Positions 41,438-50,518 of a stretch of 64,000 nt of DNA are shown in pieces. The stretch lies in the NCBI RefSeq assembly GCF_014836955.1, contig NZ_JACSPV010000008.1:76783-140782 (forward strand). The letters run 5' to 3'. Each line of letters begins with the position of its first letter. Positions within the stretch are counted from its first letter, which is position 1. This stretch comes from Bacillus norwichensis (GTDB lineage: Bacteria; Bacillota; Bacilli; Bacillales; Bacillaceae_C). The position numbers and the translations under genes are program-made. The notes below the pieces were generated by a model. The model searched no databases. It was not told the origin of the DNA and was given only the letters and a program-made list of their open reading frames with translations.

Positions 41438-42646
41438 TTGGATTTTTCTTTTTCGAAAAAAGTGGAAGGTTTACAAAAAGAATTGACGGGATTTATGGAA
41501 GAGTACATTTATCCAAATGAAAAAGTGTATCAAGATCAATTGGAAGCCCAAGATGATCGTTGGGGTTCTGTTCCGACGATCATTGAAGAGTTGAAAGAAA
41601 GGGCAAAACTTCAAGGATTATGGAATTTGTTTTTGCCGGATGAAAGATATGGAGCTGGTTTAACGAATCTGGAATATGCGCCTTTAGCCGAAATTATGGG
41701 ACGTTCCATGATCGCACCTGAAGTTTTTAATTGTAATGCTCCCGATACTGGGAATATGGAAGTACTTGTTCAATATGGTTCTGAAGAGCAAAAAAAAGAG
41801 TGGCTTGAACCATTATTGGAAGGTGAAATTCGCTCGTGTTTTGCCATGACAGAGCCGAGTGTAGCTTCTAGCGATGCGACTAATATTCAGGCAACGATTG
41901 TGAGAGATGGCGATAACTATGTTATTAATGGTACAAAATGGTGGTCCTCTGGAGCTGGAGATCCCCGTTGTAAAGTGGCTATATTTATGGGGAAAAATGA
42001 TCCAAGCGCTCCTCGCTATGAGCAACAGTCTATGATTCTTGTACCATTGGATACTCCAGGTGTAACGATCAAAAGGATGTTGCCTGTTTTTGGTTACGAT
42101 GGGGCACCTCATGGTCATGCAGAAATTGAGTTTAACAATGTACGAGTTCCGGTTTCAAATATGATTTGGGGAGAGGGAAAAGGATTTGCGATTGCTCAAG
42201 GAAGATTGGGACCAGGCCGTATCCATCATTGTATGCGCTTAATCGGTTCCGCTGAACGAGCTCTTGAGCTCATGACGAAACGAACTTTGCAAAGAAGCAC
42301 TTTTGGTGAGACATTAGCAAGGCATGGTGTGATTCAAGAATGGATAGCTGAATCAAGGATGGAAATTGAGCAGGCAAGATTATTGACACTTAAAGCAGCT
42401 TATATGATGGATACCGTCGGAAATAAAAAGGCTAAAACGGAAATTGCGATGATTAAAGTGGTAGCACCAAATATGGCGCAAAAAGTGGTTGATCGTGCGA
42501 TTCAAGTATTTGGTGGAGCAGGAGTCAGTGAAGATTATCCACTTGCCCATTTGTTTGCCAATGCAAGGTCATTACGGATTGCTGACGGACCGGATGAGGT
42601 TCACAGGAGACAAATTGCAAGGTTAGAAATGAAGAAGTTTGTTTAA
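41438..42646 (+). CDS. acyl-CoA dehydrogenase, ACAD10/11-like
   Basis: About 402 residues, FAD-dependent acyl-CoA dehydrogenase fold ([42 protein letters not shown]). The pattern resembles the ACAD10/ACAD11 branch more than short/medium-chain beta-oxidation enzymes. In that branch some members act on 4-phosphorylated acyl-CoAs. TTG 41438 is chosen as the start (AAGG upstream, family-like N-terminus [12 protein letters not shown]); an earlier ATG at 41375 would translate through operator site 2. First gene behind the TetR-type operators. Its stop codon is the first three bases of repeat copy C. Confidence 0.75.
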   Translation: MDFSFSKKVEGLQKELTGFMEEYIYPNEKVYQDQLEAQDDRWGSVPTIIEELKERAKLQGLWNLFLPDERYGAGLTNLEYAPLAEIMGRSMIAPEVFNCNAPDTGNMEVLVQYGSEEQKKEWLEPLLEGEIRSCFAMTEPSVASSDATNIQATIVRDGDNYVINGTKWWSSGAGDPRCKVAIFMGKNDPSAPRYEQQSMILVPLDTPGVTIKRMLPVFGYDGAPHGHAEIEFNNVRVPVSNMIWGEGKGFAIAQGRLGPGRIHHCMRLIGSAERALELMTKRTLQRSTFGETLARHGVIQEWIAESRMEIEQARLLTLKAAYMMDTVGNKKAKTEIAMIKVVAPNMAQKVVDRAIQVFGGAGVSEDYPLAHLFANARSLRIADGPDEVHRRQIARLEMKKFV

Positions 42647-42837
42647 TTTCATTCAGCATAAATCTCCCCCTTCAGTAAGTGGTGAGTTGAAAGCCTATTG
42701 GCATTCCATTTCAGTAGAGTTTCAAACCTGACTGAATGAAGTTAAAGCCTCCGGCGGATGTCACAGATTTTCAGCGGAAATTTATCGAGCTGTGCTCGAT
42801 AAAATCTGGACGCAAATACGCCAAGGCGCATTTGATA
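42644..42837 (+). repeat. structured intergenic repeat, copy C
   Basis: Full-length copy. It begins in the stop codon of the dehydrogenase gene. The 3' joint CTGAATGAAGTTAA is the exact inverse of the family 5' end TTAACTTCATTCAG. Tip stem ATCGAGC-TGT-GCTCGAT. It ends 30 bases before the SDR start. Confidence 0.85.
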
Positions 42838-42866
42838 TAATCTAATCTTGATGAAGGAGCAAAGTC

Positions 42867-43637
42867 ATGACAATACTGGATATGTTTAAATTATCGAATA
42901 AAACAGCCATTGTAACTGGAGGTGGAAGAGGATTAGGAGCTCATATTGCTGAAGCTTATGCTGAAGCTAGAGCGAATGTAGTGGTTTGTTCCAGAGACGT
43001 AGCTGCTTGTGAGGAAATGAGTCGTAAACTGAACACATATGGTGTTCAGTCATTAGCTATAGAATGTGACGTTACGAACCAGGAACACATCAAAAACGTC
43101 ATCAATGCAACATTAGAAAATTTTGGTTCGATTGATATTCTGGTAAATAATAGTGGAGCATCATGGGCCGCACCTGTTGAAGAAATGCCTTATGAAGCCT
43201 GGACTAAAGTTATGGATGTGAATGTAACAGGAACCTTTTTAATGAGCCAAGCGGTCGGTAAAGTCATGATCGAACAAAACAAAGGAAAAATCATCAACAT
43301 TGCATCCATAGCTGGGTTTGGTGGAACACCTGCTTTTATGCAAACGATTGGATATAACACGAGCAAGGGAGCTGTTATGACATTCACAAAAGATTTAGCA
43401 GTAAAATGGGGAAAATATAATATTAATGTAAACGCAATAGCACCGGGCTTTTTCCCGACCAAAATGTCTAAAGTACTGATTGAATATGGCAAAGAAACTA
43501 TACTTAGCAATACTCCATTAAACAGACTCGGAAAAGATTCTGATTTAAAAGGAGCTGCAGTATTCTTAGCATCAAATGCCTCAGATTATATAACGGGTGA
43601 TATATTGACTGTTGATGGTGGGGCGCATGCACTATAA
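42867..43637 (+). CDS. SDR-family dehydrogenase
   Basis: 256 residues. TGGGRGLG cofactor motif, NNSGAS, IASIAG (catalytic Ser) and YNTSK (Tyr, Lys). CSRD after the second strand is compatible with NADP(H). It resembles gluconate 5-dehydrogenase/3-hydroxyacyl-type SDRs. Within the cluster it may oxidise or reduce a hydroxyacyl intermediate. A GAAGGAGC site precedes ATG 42867. Confidence 0.75.
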   Translation: MTILDMFKLSNKTAIVTGGGRGLGAHIAEAYAEARANVVVCSRDVAACEEMSRKLNTYGVQSLAIECDVTNQEHIKNVINATLENFGSIDILVNNSGASWAAPVEEMPYEAWTKVMDVNVTGTFLMSQAVGKVMIEQNKGKIINIASIAGFGGTPAFMQTIGYNTSKGAVMTFTKDLAVKWGKYNINVNAIAPGFFPTKMSKVLIEYGKETILSNTPLNRLGKDSDLKGAAVFLASNASDYITGDILTVDGGAHAL

Positions 43638-43703
43638 GTGATGGAGAATGATAGATGTTTATGGTAAATTTAACATAAAAATATAATAGTGGTGAATTCA
43701 AAA

Positions 43704-44276
43704 ATGAAGAAGAAAATGACAGAAAAAAGCATCGAACTTTTTGAGAAAAAAGGTTTTACCCAAACATCTATCCAAGATATAGTTGATGAGTTAGAAGTAA
43801 CAAAAGGTACATTTTATTACTACTTTTCTAGTAAAGAACAATTACTAATGGCGATTCATCTTGAATATATAGATGATTTATTGGAACGACAAGAGAAAAT
43901 TTTGAAAGCTGAAAGCAGCTCCAGTGTTGAAAAAATAAGGAATATTATAGCGTTATTAATTCATGATATTCAAGATAAAGGACCGAGCGGGCGCGTTTTT
44001 TTTAGAGAAATAAGGCATTTATCTGATGAGAATATCCGTATCATAAAGCAAAAGCGCAACCAAGTTAGATTAAATATTGAAAAGGTTATTAGAACTGGAA
44101 TGGACAGTGGTGAATTACGACCAAATCTGAAACCGGATATCATTACTTTTGCCATTTTAAGCTTAACGAATTATAGCTATCAATGGTTTAAACCTGATGG
44201 TGAAATACTTTCAGATGAATTAGTTCAGATTTATGCAGATGTGATTTTTAATGGAATAATAGAAAAAAATGATTAG
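43704..44276 (+). CDS. TetR-family repressor of the cluster
   Basis: About 190 residues. The N-terminal helix-turn-helix is typical (IELFEKKGFTQTSIQDIVDE, then VTKGTFYYYFSSKEQLL); the C-terminal ligand domain ends with a helix pair. Regulators like this often bind acyl-CoA thioesters. It sits between the dehydrogenase/SDR genes and the kinase gene, and palindromes of one shared type occur in front of both blocks, so it is the obvious candidate repressor. GTG 43689 is an alternative start; ribosome-binding signals are weak for both. Confidence 0.8.
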   Translation: MKKKMTEKSIELFEKKGFTQTSIQDIVDELEVTKGTFYYYFSSKEQLLMAIHLEYIDDLLERQEKILKAESSSSVEKIRNIIALLIHDIQDKGPSGRVFFREIRHLSDENIRIIKQKRNQVRLNIEKVIRTGMDSGELRPNLKPDIITFAILSLTNYSYQWFKPDGEILSDELVQIYADVIFNGIIEKND

Positions 44277-44305
44277 ATTTTGAGAAATGTCTTTTTTTAA
44301 GTTTC

Positions 44306-44327
44306 ACATACTGAATGGTTAGTATGA
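44306..44327 (+). promoter_or_regulatory. TetR-type operator, site 3
   Basis: CATACT (44307-44312) and AGTATG (44321-44326) around GAATGGTT. The half-site ACATACTGAA is identical to site 1 over ten bases. It is about 80 bases upstream of the kinase start. Confidence 0.7.
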
Positions 44328-44407
44328 AATGGAAGCATTATAAAACGGCCGATTGTTTGCGTTCATTAAAGGAGTCAAAGTCACTAAAGAAAAATGGGGA
44401 GATGAAA

Positions 44408-45478
44408 ATGGAACAAAATTATAAAGATACGATCCCAGTAAGAAAAGGCGAGGAATTATCAAAAGAAAAGCTTAAATGTTTTTTACAAAAGCAACTTTTG
44501 GACACTGCTAATCATGAGTTGGAAATTGAACAATTTGGGGCGGGCCATTCGAATTTAACTTATTTACTGAAGATGGGAGATTGGGAAGCTGTATTACGCA
44601 GGCCGCCTCATGGGCCAGTTGCGGCCAAAGCGCATGATATGAGAAGAGAATATACGTTTTTAGAAAATATTCATAGTGTGTATCATGCAGCACCAAAGCC
44701 CTTGATTTATTCGGACGATGAATCGATCGTTGGCAGCCCATTTTTTATTATGGAGAGAAGAAAAGGGATTGTACTTGATACCAAGTTTTCTGATCATATA
44801 TCCTATCGTCCTGAACTGGGAAAGCAAATATCCAAATTGATGGTAAATAAATTAATAGAGTTACATCAAATAGACTATAAGCAAACTGGACTTATTCAGC
44901 TCGCAAAACCAGAAGGATTTCTGGAGCGGCAGGTAAATGGGTGGATTAAACGATATGAACGTTCAAAAACAGATGAAATTAAAGAAGTGGAAAAACTCAT
45001 CCATTATTTATTAAAACATATACCTCATTCAACAGAATCGACTGTCATTCATTATGATTACAAATTAAACAATGCTATGTTTACGGAAGATTTTACACAG
45101 ATGACAGGGTTATTTGACTGGGAAATGTCAACGATTGGCGATCCTTTGGCAGATGTTGCTGTTGCGATGAGTTATTGGATTCAAGACGACGATAATGATC
45201 TATTAAAATTTGGCTTAGGAAAACCTCCTGTTACCGTAATGGATGGATTTTTTACACGAGATCAATTTATTGAGGAATATGCCTCTAATAGTGGCCGTGA
45301 TGTTTCGACAATCGATTATTATCTTACTTTTGCATACTTTAAATTGGCTGTAATTGGTCAGCAAATATATTATCGGTATAAAAATGGCCAGACAAATGAC
45401 CAACGTTTTGCGAAATTGAATACTCTTGTTAAAAATATGATCCGTCAAGCATTACAAAGTGCAAATCAATATAACTAG
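44408..45478 (+). CDS. APH-family kinase, similar to the ACAD10/11 kinase domain and LvaA
   Basis: About 356 residues with an aminoglycoside-phosphotransferase fold: catalytic loop HYDYKLNNAMF (Asp, Asn) and metal-binding DWEMSTIGDPLADVA. In mammals the same fold is fused to ACAD10/11, and in Pseudomonas LvaA phosphorylates 4-hydroxyvaleryl-CoA. Being next to an ACAD10/11-like gene argues for a hydroxyacyl-CoA kinase and against a drug-resistance enzyme. ATG 44408 is chosen (GGGGAG 6 bases upstream); the long frame from 44315 begins inside operator site 3. Confidence 0.75.
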   Translation: MEQNYKDTIPVRKGEELSKEKLKCFLQKQLLDTANHELEIEQFGAGHSNLTYLLKMGDWEAVLRRPPHGPVAAKAHDMRREYTFLENIHSVYHAAPKPLIYSDDESIVGSPFFIMERRKGIVLDTKFSDHISYRPELGKQISKLMVNKLIELHQIDYKQTGLIQLAKPEGFLERQVNGWIKRYERSKTDEIKEVEKLIHYLLKHIPHSTESTVIHYDYKLNNAMFTEDFTQMTGLFDWEMSTIGDPLADVAVAMSYWIQDDDNDLLKFGLGKPPVTVMDGFFTRDQFIEEYASNSGRDVSTIDYYLTFAYFKLAVIGQQIYYRYKNGQTNDQRFAKLNTLVKNMIRQALQSANQYN

Positions 45479-45492
45479 AAGAGTGTGAATAA

Positions 45493-46221
45493 ATGAATAT
45501 CCACTTAATCATGAAAAAGGAAGATATCGACCCATCGAAAATCACTGATCAGCAAATTGTCGTTGTATTGGATGTTTTACTAGCAACTTCAACAATTGTA
45601 ACTTGTTTATTCCACGGAGCTAAAGAAGTTTTTCCGGTAAAGGATAACAGGGAAGCTCTATTATTAGAGAAATCATTGGCTCATTTAAAGCCTCTGCTTG
45701 TAGGAGAAGTAGATGGGCAAACGATACAAGGATTTTTAGATCCAACTCCACTTTCTTTAAGCAAGAAAGTAAAGGATAAAAGTCTTATTTTAGCTACAAC
45801 AAATGGGACTGTAGCCATTCGGAAAGTAACATTTGCCAAATATATTTTCATCGCATCTCTACTAAATGGTAATGCAGTAGCAGAATATATTCATAAAAAA
45901 TTTGAAAACGATTACACGGTTGTTGTTGTTTGTTCCGGATCGGGGAGTCGTTTCAGTATGGAAGATTTCTATGGAGCCGGTTATTTTATTCATCGACTAG
46001 TCAATGCTAGTGATAAAAATGAAATGGAATTAACAGATAGCGCCTTAAATGCCAAACTATTTTATGAAAAGTTTGAGAATGAAAGTGAACAAATTCTATC
46101 TGCTACAAGGGTTGGGAAAATGCTTCTGGACTATGGATTAGCAAATGAAATTTCCTTTGTTAGCCAGCAGGGTAAAATTCCTATTGTACCTCAGTTAGTA
46201 GGCGACCGAATTATTGTATAA
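45493..46221 (+). CDS. ComB-family (2-phosphosulfolactate phosphatase-like) protein
   Basis: 242 residues. The family features VVLDVLLATSTIVTCLFHGA and ATTNGTVAI are recognisable. ComB removes phosphate from 2-phosphosulfolactate in coenzyme M synthesis, but this organism has no visible coenzyme M genes, and ComB-like proteins in Bacilli have unknown substrates. Located 14 bases after an acyl-CoA-kinase-like gene, it could dephosphorylate a phospho-acyl intermediate or by-product. This is a context-based inference only. Confidence 0.7.
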   Translation: MNIHLIMKKEDIDPSKITDQQIVVVLDVLLATSTIVTCLFHGAKEVFPVKDNREALLLEKSLAHLKPLLVGEVDGQTIQGFLDPTPLSLSKKVKDKSLILATTNGTVAIRKVTFAKYIFIASLLNGNAVAEYIHKKFENDYTVVVVCSGSGSRFSMEDFYGAGYFIHRLVNASDKNEMELTDSALNAKLFYEKFENESEQILSATRVGKMLLDYGLANEISFVSQQGKIPIVPQLVGDRIIV

Positions 46222-46261
46222 AACAAGAGGTGCTCCTGATCAGGGGCTAACATTATTAAAA

Positions 46262-46457
46262 TTAACTTCATTCAGCAGAAGTCTCCCGCTTCTGTAAGTG
46301 GTGAGAGGAATGCCTATCGGTATTCCATTCAGTGGGGGTTCAACCCCCGGCTGAATAAGGTTAAAGCCTCCGGCGGATGCCAGAGATTTTCAGAGGAAAT
46401 TTATCGAGCTTAAGCTCGATAAATTCTGGGCGCAAATACGCCAAGGCGCATTTGATA
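46262..46457 (+). repeat. structured intergenic repeat, copy D
   Basis: Full-length copy. Hairpin variants GAATGCC/GGTATTC and GGGGG-TTCAA-CCCCC are intact. The tip stem has become a perfect palindrome, ATCGAGCTTAAGCTCGAT. It ends 18 bases before the start of the next gene, whose GGAGGG site follows at once. Confidence 0.85.
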
Positions 46458-46474
46458 GTATTGGAGGGAATGAG

Positions 46475-47575
46475 ATGTCTGAAAAGACAATTAATTGGAA
46501 ACGCGTTTTTATTTTAGCTGGTGCGTTATGTGCATATTTAATAGGGTCAGCTACAGCCACTGGTCAGGAGTCGATGCAATTTTTTACAGCACACGGCTAT
46601 ATAGGTATTGCTTCAATCATTGTTACGTTACTTATATTTGGTTGGGCAGCTTCATCACTTATTGTGATAGGTAATGAAACAAAAAATCTTGAAGGAAATG
46701 TATATCAATATTTTCTTGGTAAATTTTTTGGCAAAGTGTTTGAATGGTTTGTTACCTTATTTCTCTTTGCCTTAACAGTTACTTTAATATCTGGATCAGG
46801 TACGATTTTTGCTGATTTTTATGGAGTGAATAAACTGGTTGGTGCAGGGGTAATGGTTGTGCTAATCTACATCACTGTTTTACTTAGCCTTCAGAAACTG
46901 GTCGATATTCTCAGTTTTATTGCACCAATCCTTATTATCTTTACAAGCATTATAAGTATTATCAGTATTTTCAATAATCTGGACAATCTTTTTGTAGCCG
47001 AACAATTAATGAATGAAGTAAAGGTAGTCAAAGCAGTAGACTCTTGGCTGCTTTCAGGGATATTGTATGCCGCTTTAGGTATCACTGTAGCAGCACCATT
47101 TCTGATTAAAATGGGTTCTACTGCACAAAGTCGCAGAGAGGCATTATTAGGCGGTCTATTGGGTGCATTGATTTACTCCATTACGATATCAATAATATCC
47201 TTTGCATTGCTTATTAATATTAAAGATATTTTTGATAAGGAAACTCCACTTGTCTATTTAGCAGAAGGCTTTCATCCGATATTTGGTTTGGTGTTTTCAT
47301 TCATTTTATTGGCAGGAATCTATACGACTGGTGCTCCGATGTTTTGGTATGTTTGTAATAGTTTTGGCGCTGAAAGAACAACAAAATATAGAGTGATTTC
47401 TCTCGTTTTGATATTTATTGCCTTTTTAGGTGGTTTATTTTTACCTTTTGGAAAACTAGTTGGAACTATTTTTCCTTTAACAGGAGTTTTAGGATTAATT
47501 CTTTTAATCGTTATGGCGTATAAACAAATTAGGCTTAAAGTGAAGACTAAACAATTAGAGAAAAAAGCAATGTAA
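46475..47575 (+). CDS. YkvI-like membrane transporter
   Basis: 366 residues, ten predicted membrane helices, beginning RVFILAGALCAYLIGSATAT with the unwound-helix glycine pattern of APC/LeuT-like carriers. It resembles the YkvI family of Bacilli, whose substrate is unknown. It lies between the kinase/phosphatase genes and an acyl-CoA ligase, so import of the acid degraded by this cluster is a plausible role. Confidence 0.65.
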   Translation: MSEKTINWKRVFILAGALCAYLIGSATATGQESMQFFTAHGYIGIASIIVTLLIFGWAASSLIVIGNETKNLEGNVYQYFLGKFFGKVFEWFVTLFLFALTVTLISGSGTIFADFYGVNKLVGAGVMVVLIYITVLLSLQKLVDILSFIAPILIIFTSIISIISIFNNLDNLFVAEQLMNEVKVVKAVDSWLLSGILYAALGITVAAPFLIKMGSTAQSRREALLGGLLGALIYSITISIISFALLINIKDIFDKETPLVYLAEGFHPIFGLVFSFILLAGIYTTGAPMFWYVCNSFGAERTTKYRVISLVLIFIAFLGGLFLPFGKLVGTIFPLTGVLGLILLIVMAYKQIRLKVKTKQLEKKAM

Positions 47576-47597
47576 GGACGAGGAGGGGGTTTTAAAA

Positions 47598-49100
47598 ATG
47601 AATATTGCTGAAATGGCTGTTAAAAATATCGAAAACTATGGTGAGTATCCTTTTATAACATATGAAGGTCAAAATTATACGAACTTGGAGCTGGAGGAAA
47701 AGTCCAATCAATTAGCAGCTTATTTAAGAGAACGGGGGCTTGAGGAAGATGATCGAGTGATTATTATGCTCCCGAACATGCCGGAAGTACTCATTAGCTA
47801 TCAAGCAGCTTTAAAGAATGGCGCAGTTATTGTTCCCATTAACGATTCATTAAACAAAAATGAAGTTCAGTATGTTGTTACCCATTGTGAGCCGACTTTC
47901 ATCATTACTAATTCAGAAAATGAATATAAAATTCCTAAGAATTCTACTGGAACAGCACCAAATACTATTGTAATAGATTCAGATAATATAAAACACGTTT
48001 TTAAACAAAAGGATTTTGCAGCAATAGATATTGTTTATAAACATAAAGATGATGTTGCTGCAATTATCTATACATCGGGAACGACAGGAACTCCAAAAGG
48101 TGCGATGATTACGCATGGAAATATACATTCTGTTTATTTGGAATTACAGGCTTTAGAATTGCTCGGGAAGGATCATAAGACTTTAGTAGAATTAGGATTC
48201 TCAATGTTAGTTGTCTTACCTATCTCACATATTTACGGATTAACTGTAACGATGATGTCGTATTTAGTTGGCGCTCGTATCGTGTTAATGCCTCGTTTTG
48301 ATATAGAAGAAATTTTCCAGCATATTGAAGGAGAAAAAATCCGCTTGTTTTCTGGTGTCCCAACTATTTTTTATCGAATGGCGCAATATGGTCAATTGAA
48401 ACAAGTTGATGTTTCTTCTGTTAAGTATTGGATTTCTGGTGCAGCACCGTTATCCGAAGAAATTCGTAAGTTTTTTGAGAGTCAATTTAAGACAAGAATG
48501 ATAGAAGGCTATGGGTTAACGGAATCAACTTCAAGCTTTGCTTTGCAAAGATTACATTCAATTAAAGATAATTCGGTCGGGAAGCCTTTTCCGGAAAGTG
48601 AAGTTGCTGTTTTTGATGAAAATCGTCGGCAGTTAGCAAAGGGAAGTGTAGGGGAATTAGCCATTAAAGGGCCGAATGTGATGAAAGGTTACTATAAAAT
48701 GGCTGAGGAAACTGATCGTGTCCTTCGAGATGGCTGGCTTATGACTGGAGACGTCGGATATATGGATGAAGACGATGATATCTTTATCGTAGACAGGAAA
48801 AAGGATATGATCATCCGGGGTGGATTTAATGTATATCCTGTTGAGGTTGAAAAAGTGCTTAATCAACATCCAAGTGTGTTAGAGGCAGGTGTAGTTGGTG
48901 TTAAAAATAAAGATATGGGTGAAAAAGTTAAAGCATTTGTCGCAATACAACCTGGTAAAGTGGTCACAGAAGAAGAACTCTTGAATTATTGTAAGACTAA
49001 ATTAGCTACATATAAAGTGCCCGAAGAGGTAGCCTTTCTATCTGAATTACCAGTGAATGAGCTTGGAAAAGTTGTACGAAAAGAATTGAGAAAATTATAA
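47598..49100 (+). CDS. acyl-CoA synthetase (AMP-forming)
   Basis: 500 residues of the ANL superfamily. AMP-binding P-loop IIYTSGTTGTPKG, later YGLTEST, GDVGYMDEDDDIFIVDRKKDMI, and a C-terminal catalytic Lys in NELGKVVRKELRKL. It activates a carboxylic acid to its CoA thioester. It starts 22 bases after the transporter gene, with AGGAGGGGG upstream, so uptake and activation are probably coupled. Substrate unknown. Confidence 0.85.
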   Translation: MNIAEMAVKNIENYGEYPFITYEGQNYTNLELEEKSNQLAAYLRERGLEEDDRVIIMLPNMPEVLISYQAALKNGAVIVPINDSLNKNEVQYVVTHCEPTFIITNSENEYKIPKNSTGTAPNTIVIDSDNIKHVFKQKDFAAIDIVYKHKDDVAAIIYTSGTTGTPKGAMITHGNIHSVYLELQALELLGKDHKTLVELGFSMLVVLPISHIYGLTVTMMSYLVGARIVLMPRFDIEEIFQHIEGEKIRLFSGVPTIFYRMAQYGQLKQVDVSSVKYWISGAAPLSEEIRKFFESQFKTRMIEGYGLTESTSSFALQRLHSIKDNSVGKPFPESEVAVFDENRRQLAKGSVGELAIKGPNVMKGYYKMAEETDRVLRDGWLMTGDVGYMDEDDDIFIVDRKKDMIIRGGFNVYPVEVEKVLNQHPSVLEAGVVGVKNKDMGEKVKAFVAIQPGKVVTEEELLNYCKTKLATYKVPEEVAFLSELPVNELGKVVRKELRKL

Positions 49101-49103
49101 AAA

Positions 49104-49231
49104 AATGCTTGGGCGTATTTATCCCCAGATTTTATCGAGCTAAGTCTGTAGTATCCGCGGAGGCTTTAACTTTATTCAGATGGGGTTTGAACCCATCACA
49201 CATACAGAAACTTCTGCTTAATTGAAGGAAG
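49104..49231 (-). repeat. structured intergenic repeat, copy E (inverted, degenerate)
   Basis: The only copy in the minus orientation. On that strand it reads TTAAGCAGAAG, GGGTTCAAACCCC, CTGAATAAAGTTAAAGCCTCC and AGCTCGATAAAATCTGG in the family order, with deletions. Confidence 0.7.
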
Positions 49232-49268
49232 TCATACTTAAATTAGATCAGGGAGAGGGTGTAAATAA

Positions 49269-50483
49269 ATGAAAGTCGTTGTTTTGGGTAGTGCTGCCAA
49301 TATGGCACAGCCAGCAATCAATTATTTAGTGCAACAAGAAACAGTTAAAGAAATCGTATTAACAGATATAAATGAAAAACGTCTTCAACAGATTGTTGAA
49401 CAACTCGGTTCTAAAGCCTCAGCAAAGAAATTAGACATTCATAATCATGAAGAACTCGCATCAATTATGACTCATGCTGATTTAGTAATGAACTTTGTCG
49501 GACCCTATTATCGATATAAAACAACAGTGTTAGAAGCAGCAATCAATAGTGAAGTAAATTATATCGACTTATGTGATGACTATGATGTCACAATCGAAGC
49601 GTTAAAATTAGATAAATTAGCAAAAGAAAAAGGTATAACAGCAATCACTGGAATGGGTGCTTCTCCTGGAATCACAAATGTATTAGCTCGTTTAGGTGCT
49701 GACGCCCTTGACCGAACAGATGAAATTAATACATATTGGGTTGTCGGTGATGCTGAGCCAAGTGGATTTGGAGCCTTAATTCATATGTTCCATATAATGG
49801 AAGGAAAGGTACCCACTTTTTTAGACGGAGAGGAAAGGTGGATACGCGCGTTTCAGCGAGATATGGCAGAGAAAATTGATTTTGGAGAGCCAGTAGGAGA
49901 GGTAACACTATATCATGTAGGTCATCCAGAACCAGTTACCCTATCTAAATTTATTCCAAATGTTAAAAAGGTGACTAACCTGGGGGCATTATTACCTGAG
50001 TTCCAAAACCCGATGTTTAAAACATTAGTTGATTTAGGACTTACAAGTGAAGTGCCAATCATGTTTAAAGAGGAGCCAATTGTTCCATTGGAGTTTTTAC
50101 TTAGTTTATTTCAGCATAAACAAGCAAAAGCGAAACAACGTTCTGGGGAAAAGAAGAGATCAGTCAGTGCAGCAAGGGTTGAAGTGATCGGTGAAAAAGA
50201 TGGAAAGAAGGCAAGCTATACTTTTACCAAATCAGCATATGACCGGATGGATCAGGGCACATCAGTTCCAGCAGGTGTTGTCGCGGCACAGTTATTAAAT
50301 AAAGAGATTACTATACAAGGGGTAGTTGCTCCAGAATGTTTAGCGCCCAAACAAATCATGGCCCGCTTACGGGAGGTTGGATATTTTGAAGGAGAAAAAG
50401 GTTTTCAAGTAAAACGAACCATGGAGGATGATACGGTAACAAGTTCAATTATAGACGATGAAACATTTCCAGAATTATGGTAA
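49269..50483 (+). CDS. saccharopine-dehydrogenase-like NAD(P) oxidoreductase, paralogue 1
   Basis: 404 residues, Rossmann fold plus a saccharopine-reductase C-terminal fold (NFVGPYYRYKTTVLEAAI, YIDLCDDYDVT, TGMGASPGITN). The nucleotide motif reads VVLGSAANMAQ, missing the second and third glycines usual in the family and present in paralogue 2. It may bind the cofactor differently. Substrates of such stand-alone bacterial proteins are mostly unknown. About 35% identity to paralogue 2 by eye. Confidence 0.7.
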   Translation: MKVVVLGSAANMAQPAINYLVQQETVKEIVLTDINEKRLQQIVEQLGSKASAKKLDIHNHEELASIMTHADLVMNFVGPYYRYKTTVLEAAINSEVNYIDLCDDYDVTIEALKLDKLAKEKGITAITGMGASPGITNVLARLGADALDRTDEINTYWVVGDAEPSGFGALIHMFHIMEGKVPTFLDGEERWIRAFQRDMAEKIDFGEPVGEVTLYHVGHPEPVTLSKFIPNVKKVTNLGALLPEFQNPMFKTLVDLGLTSEVPIMFKEEPIVPLEFLLSLFQHKQAKAKQRSGEKKRSVSAARVEVIGEKDGKKASYTFTKSAYDRMDQGTSVPAGVVAAQLLNKEITIQGVVAPECLAPKQIMARLREVGYFEGEKGFQVKRTMEDDTVTSSIIDDETFPELW

Positions 50484-50518
50484 GAGAGGCTGACAATGGT
50501 AATGGGAGGTAATGAAGG

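Noticed and set aside
44408-45478. Aminoglycoside resistance kinase
   Set aside because: The fold is shared, but the acyl-CoA gene context and the ACAD10/11 parallel make a metabolic kinase more likely.
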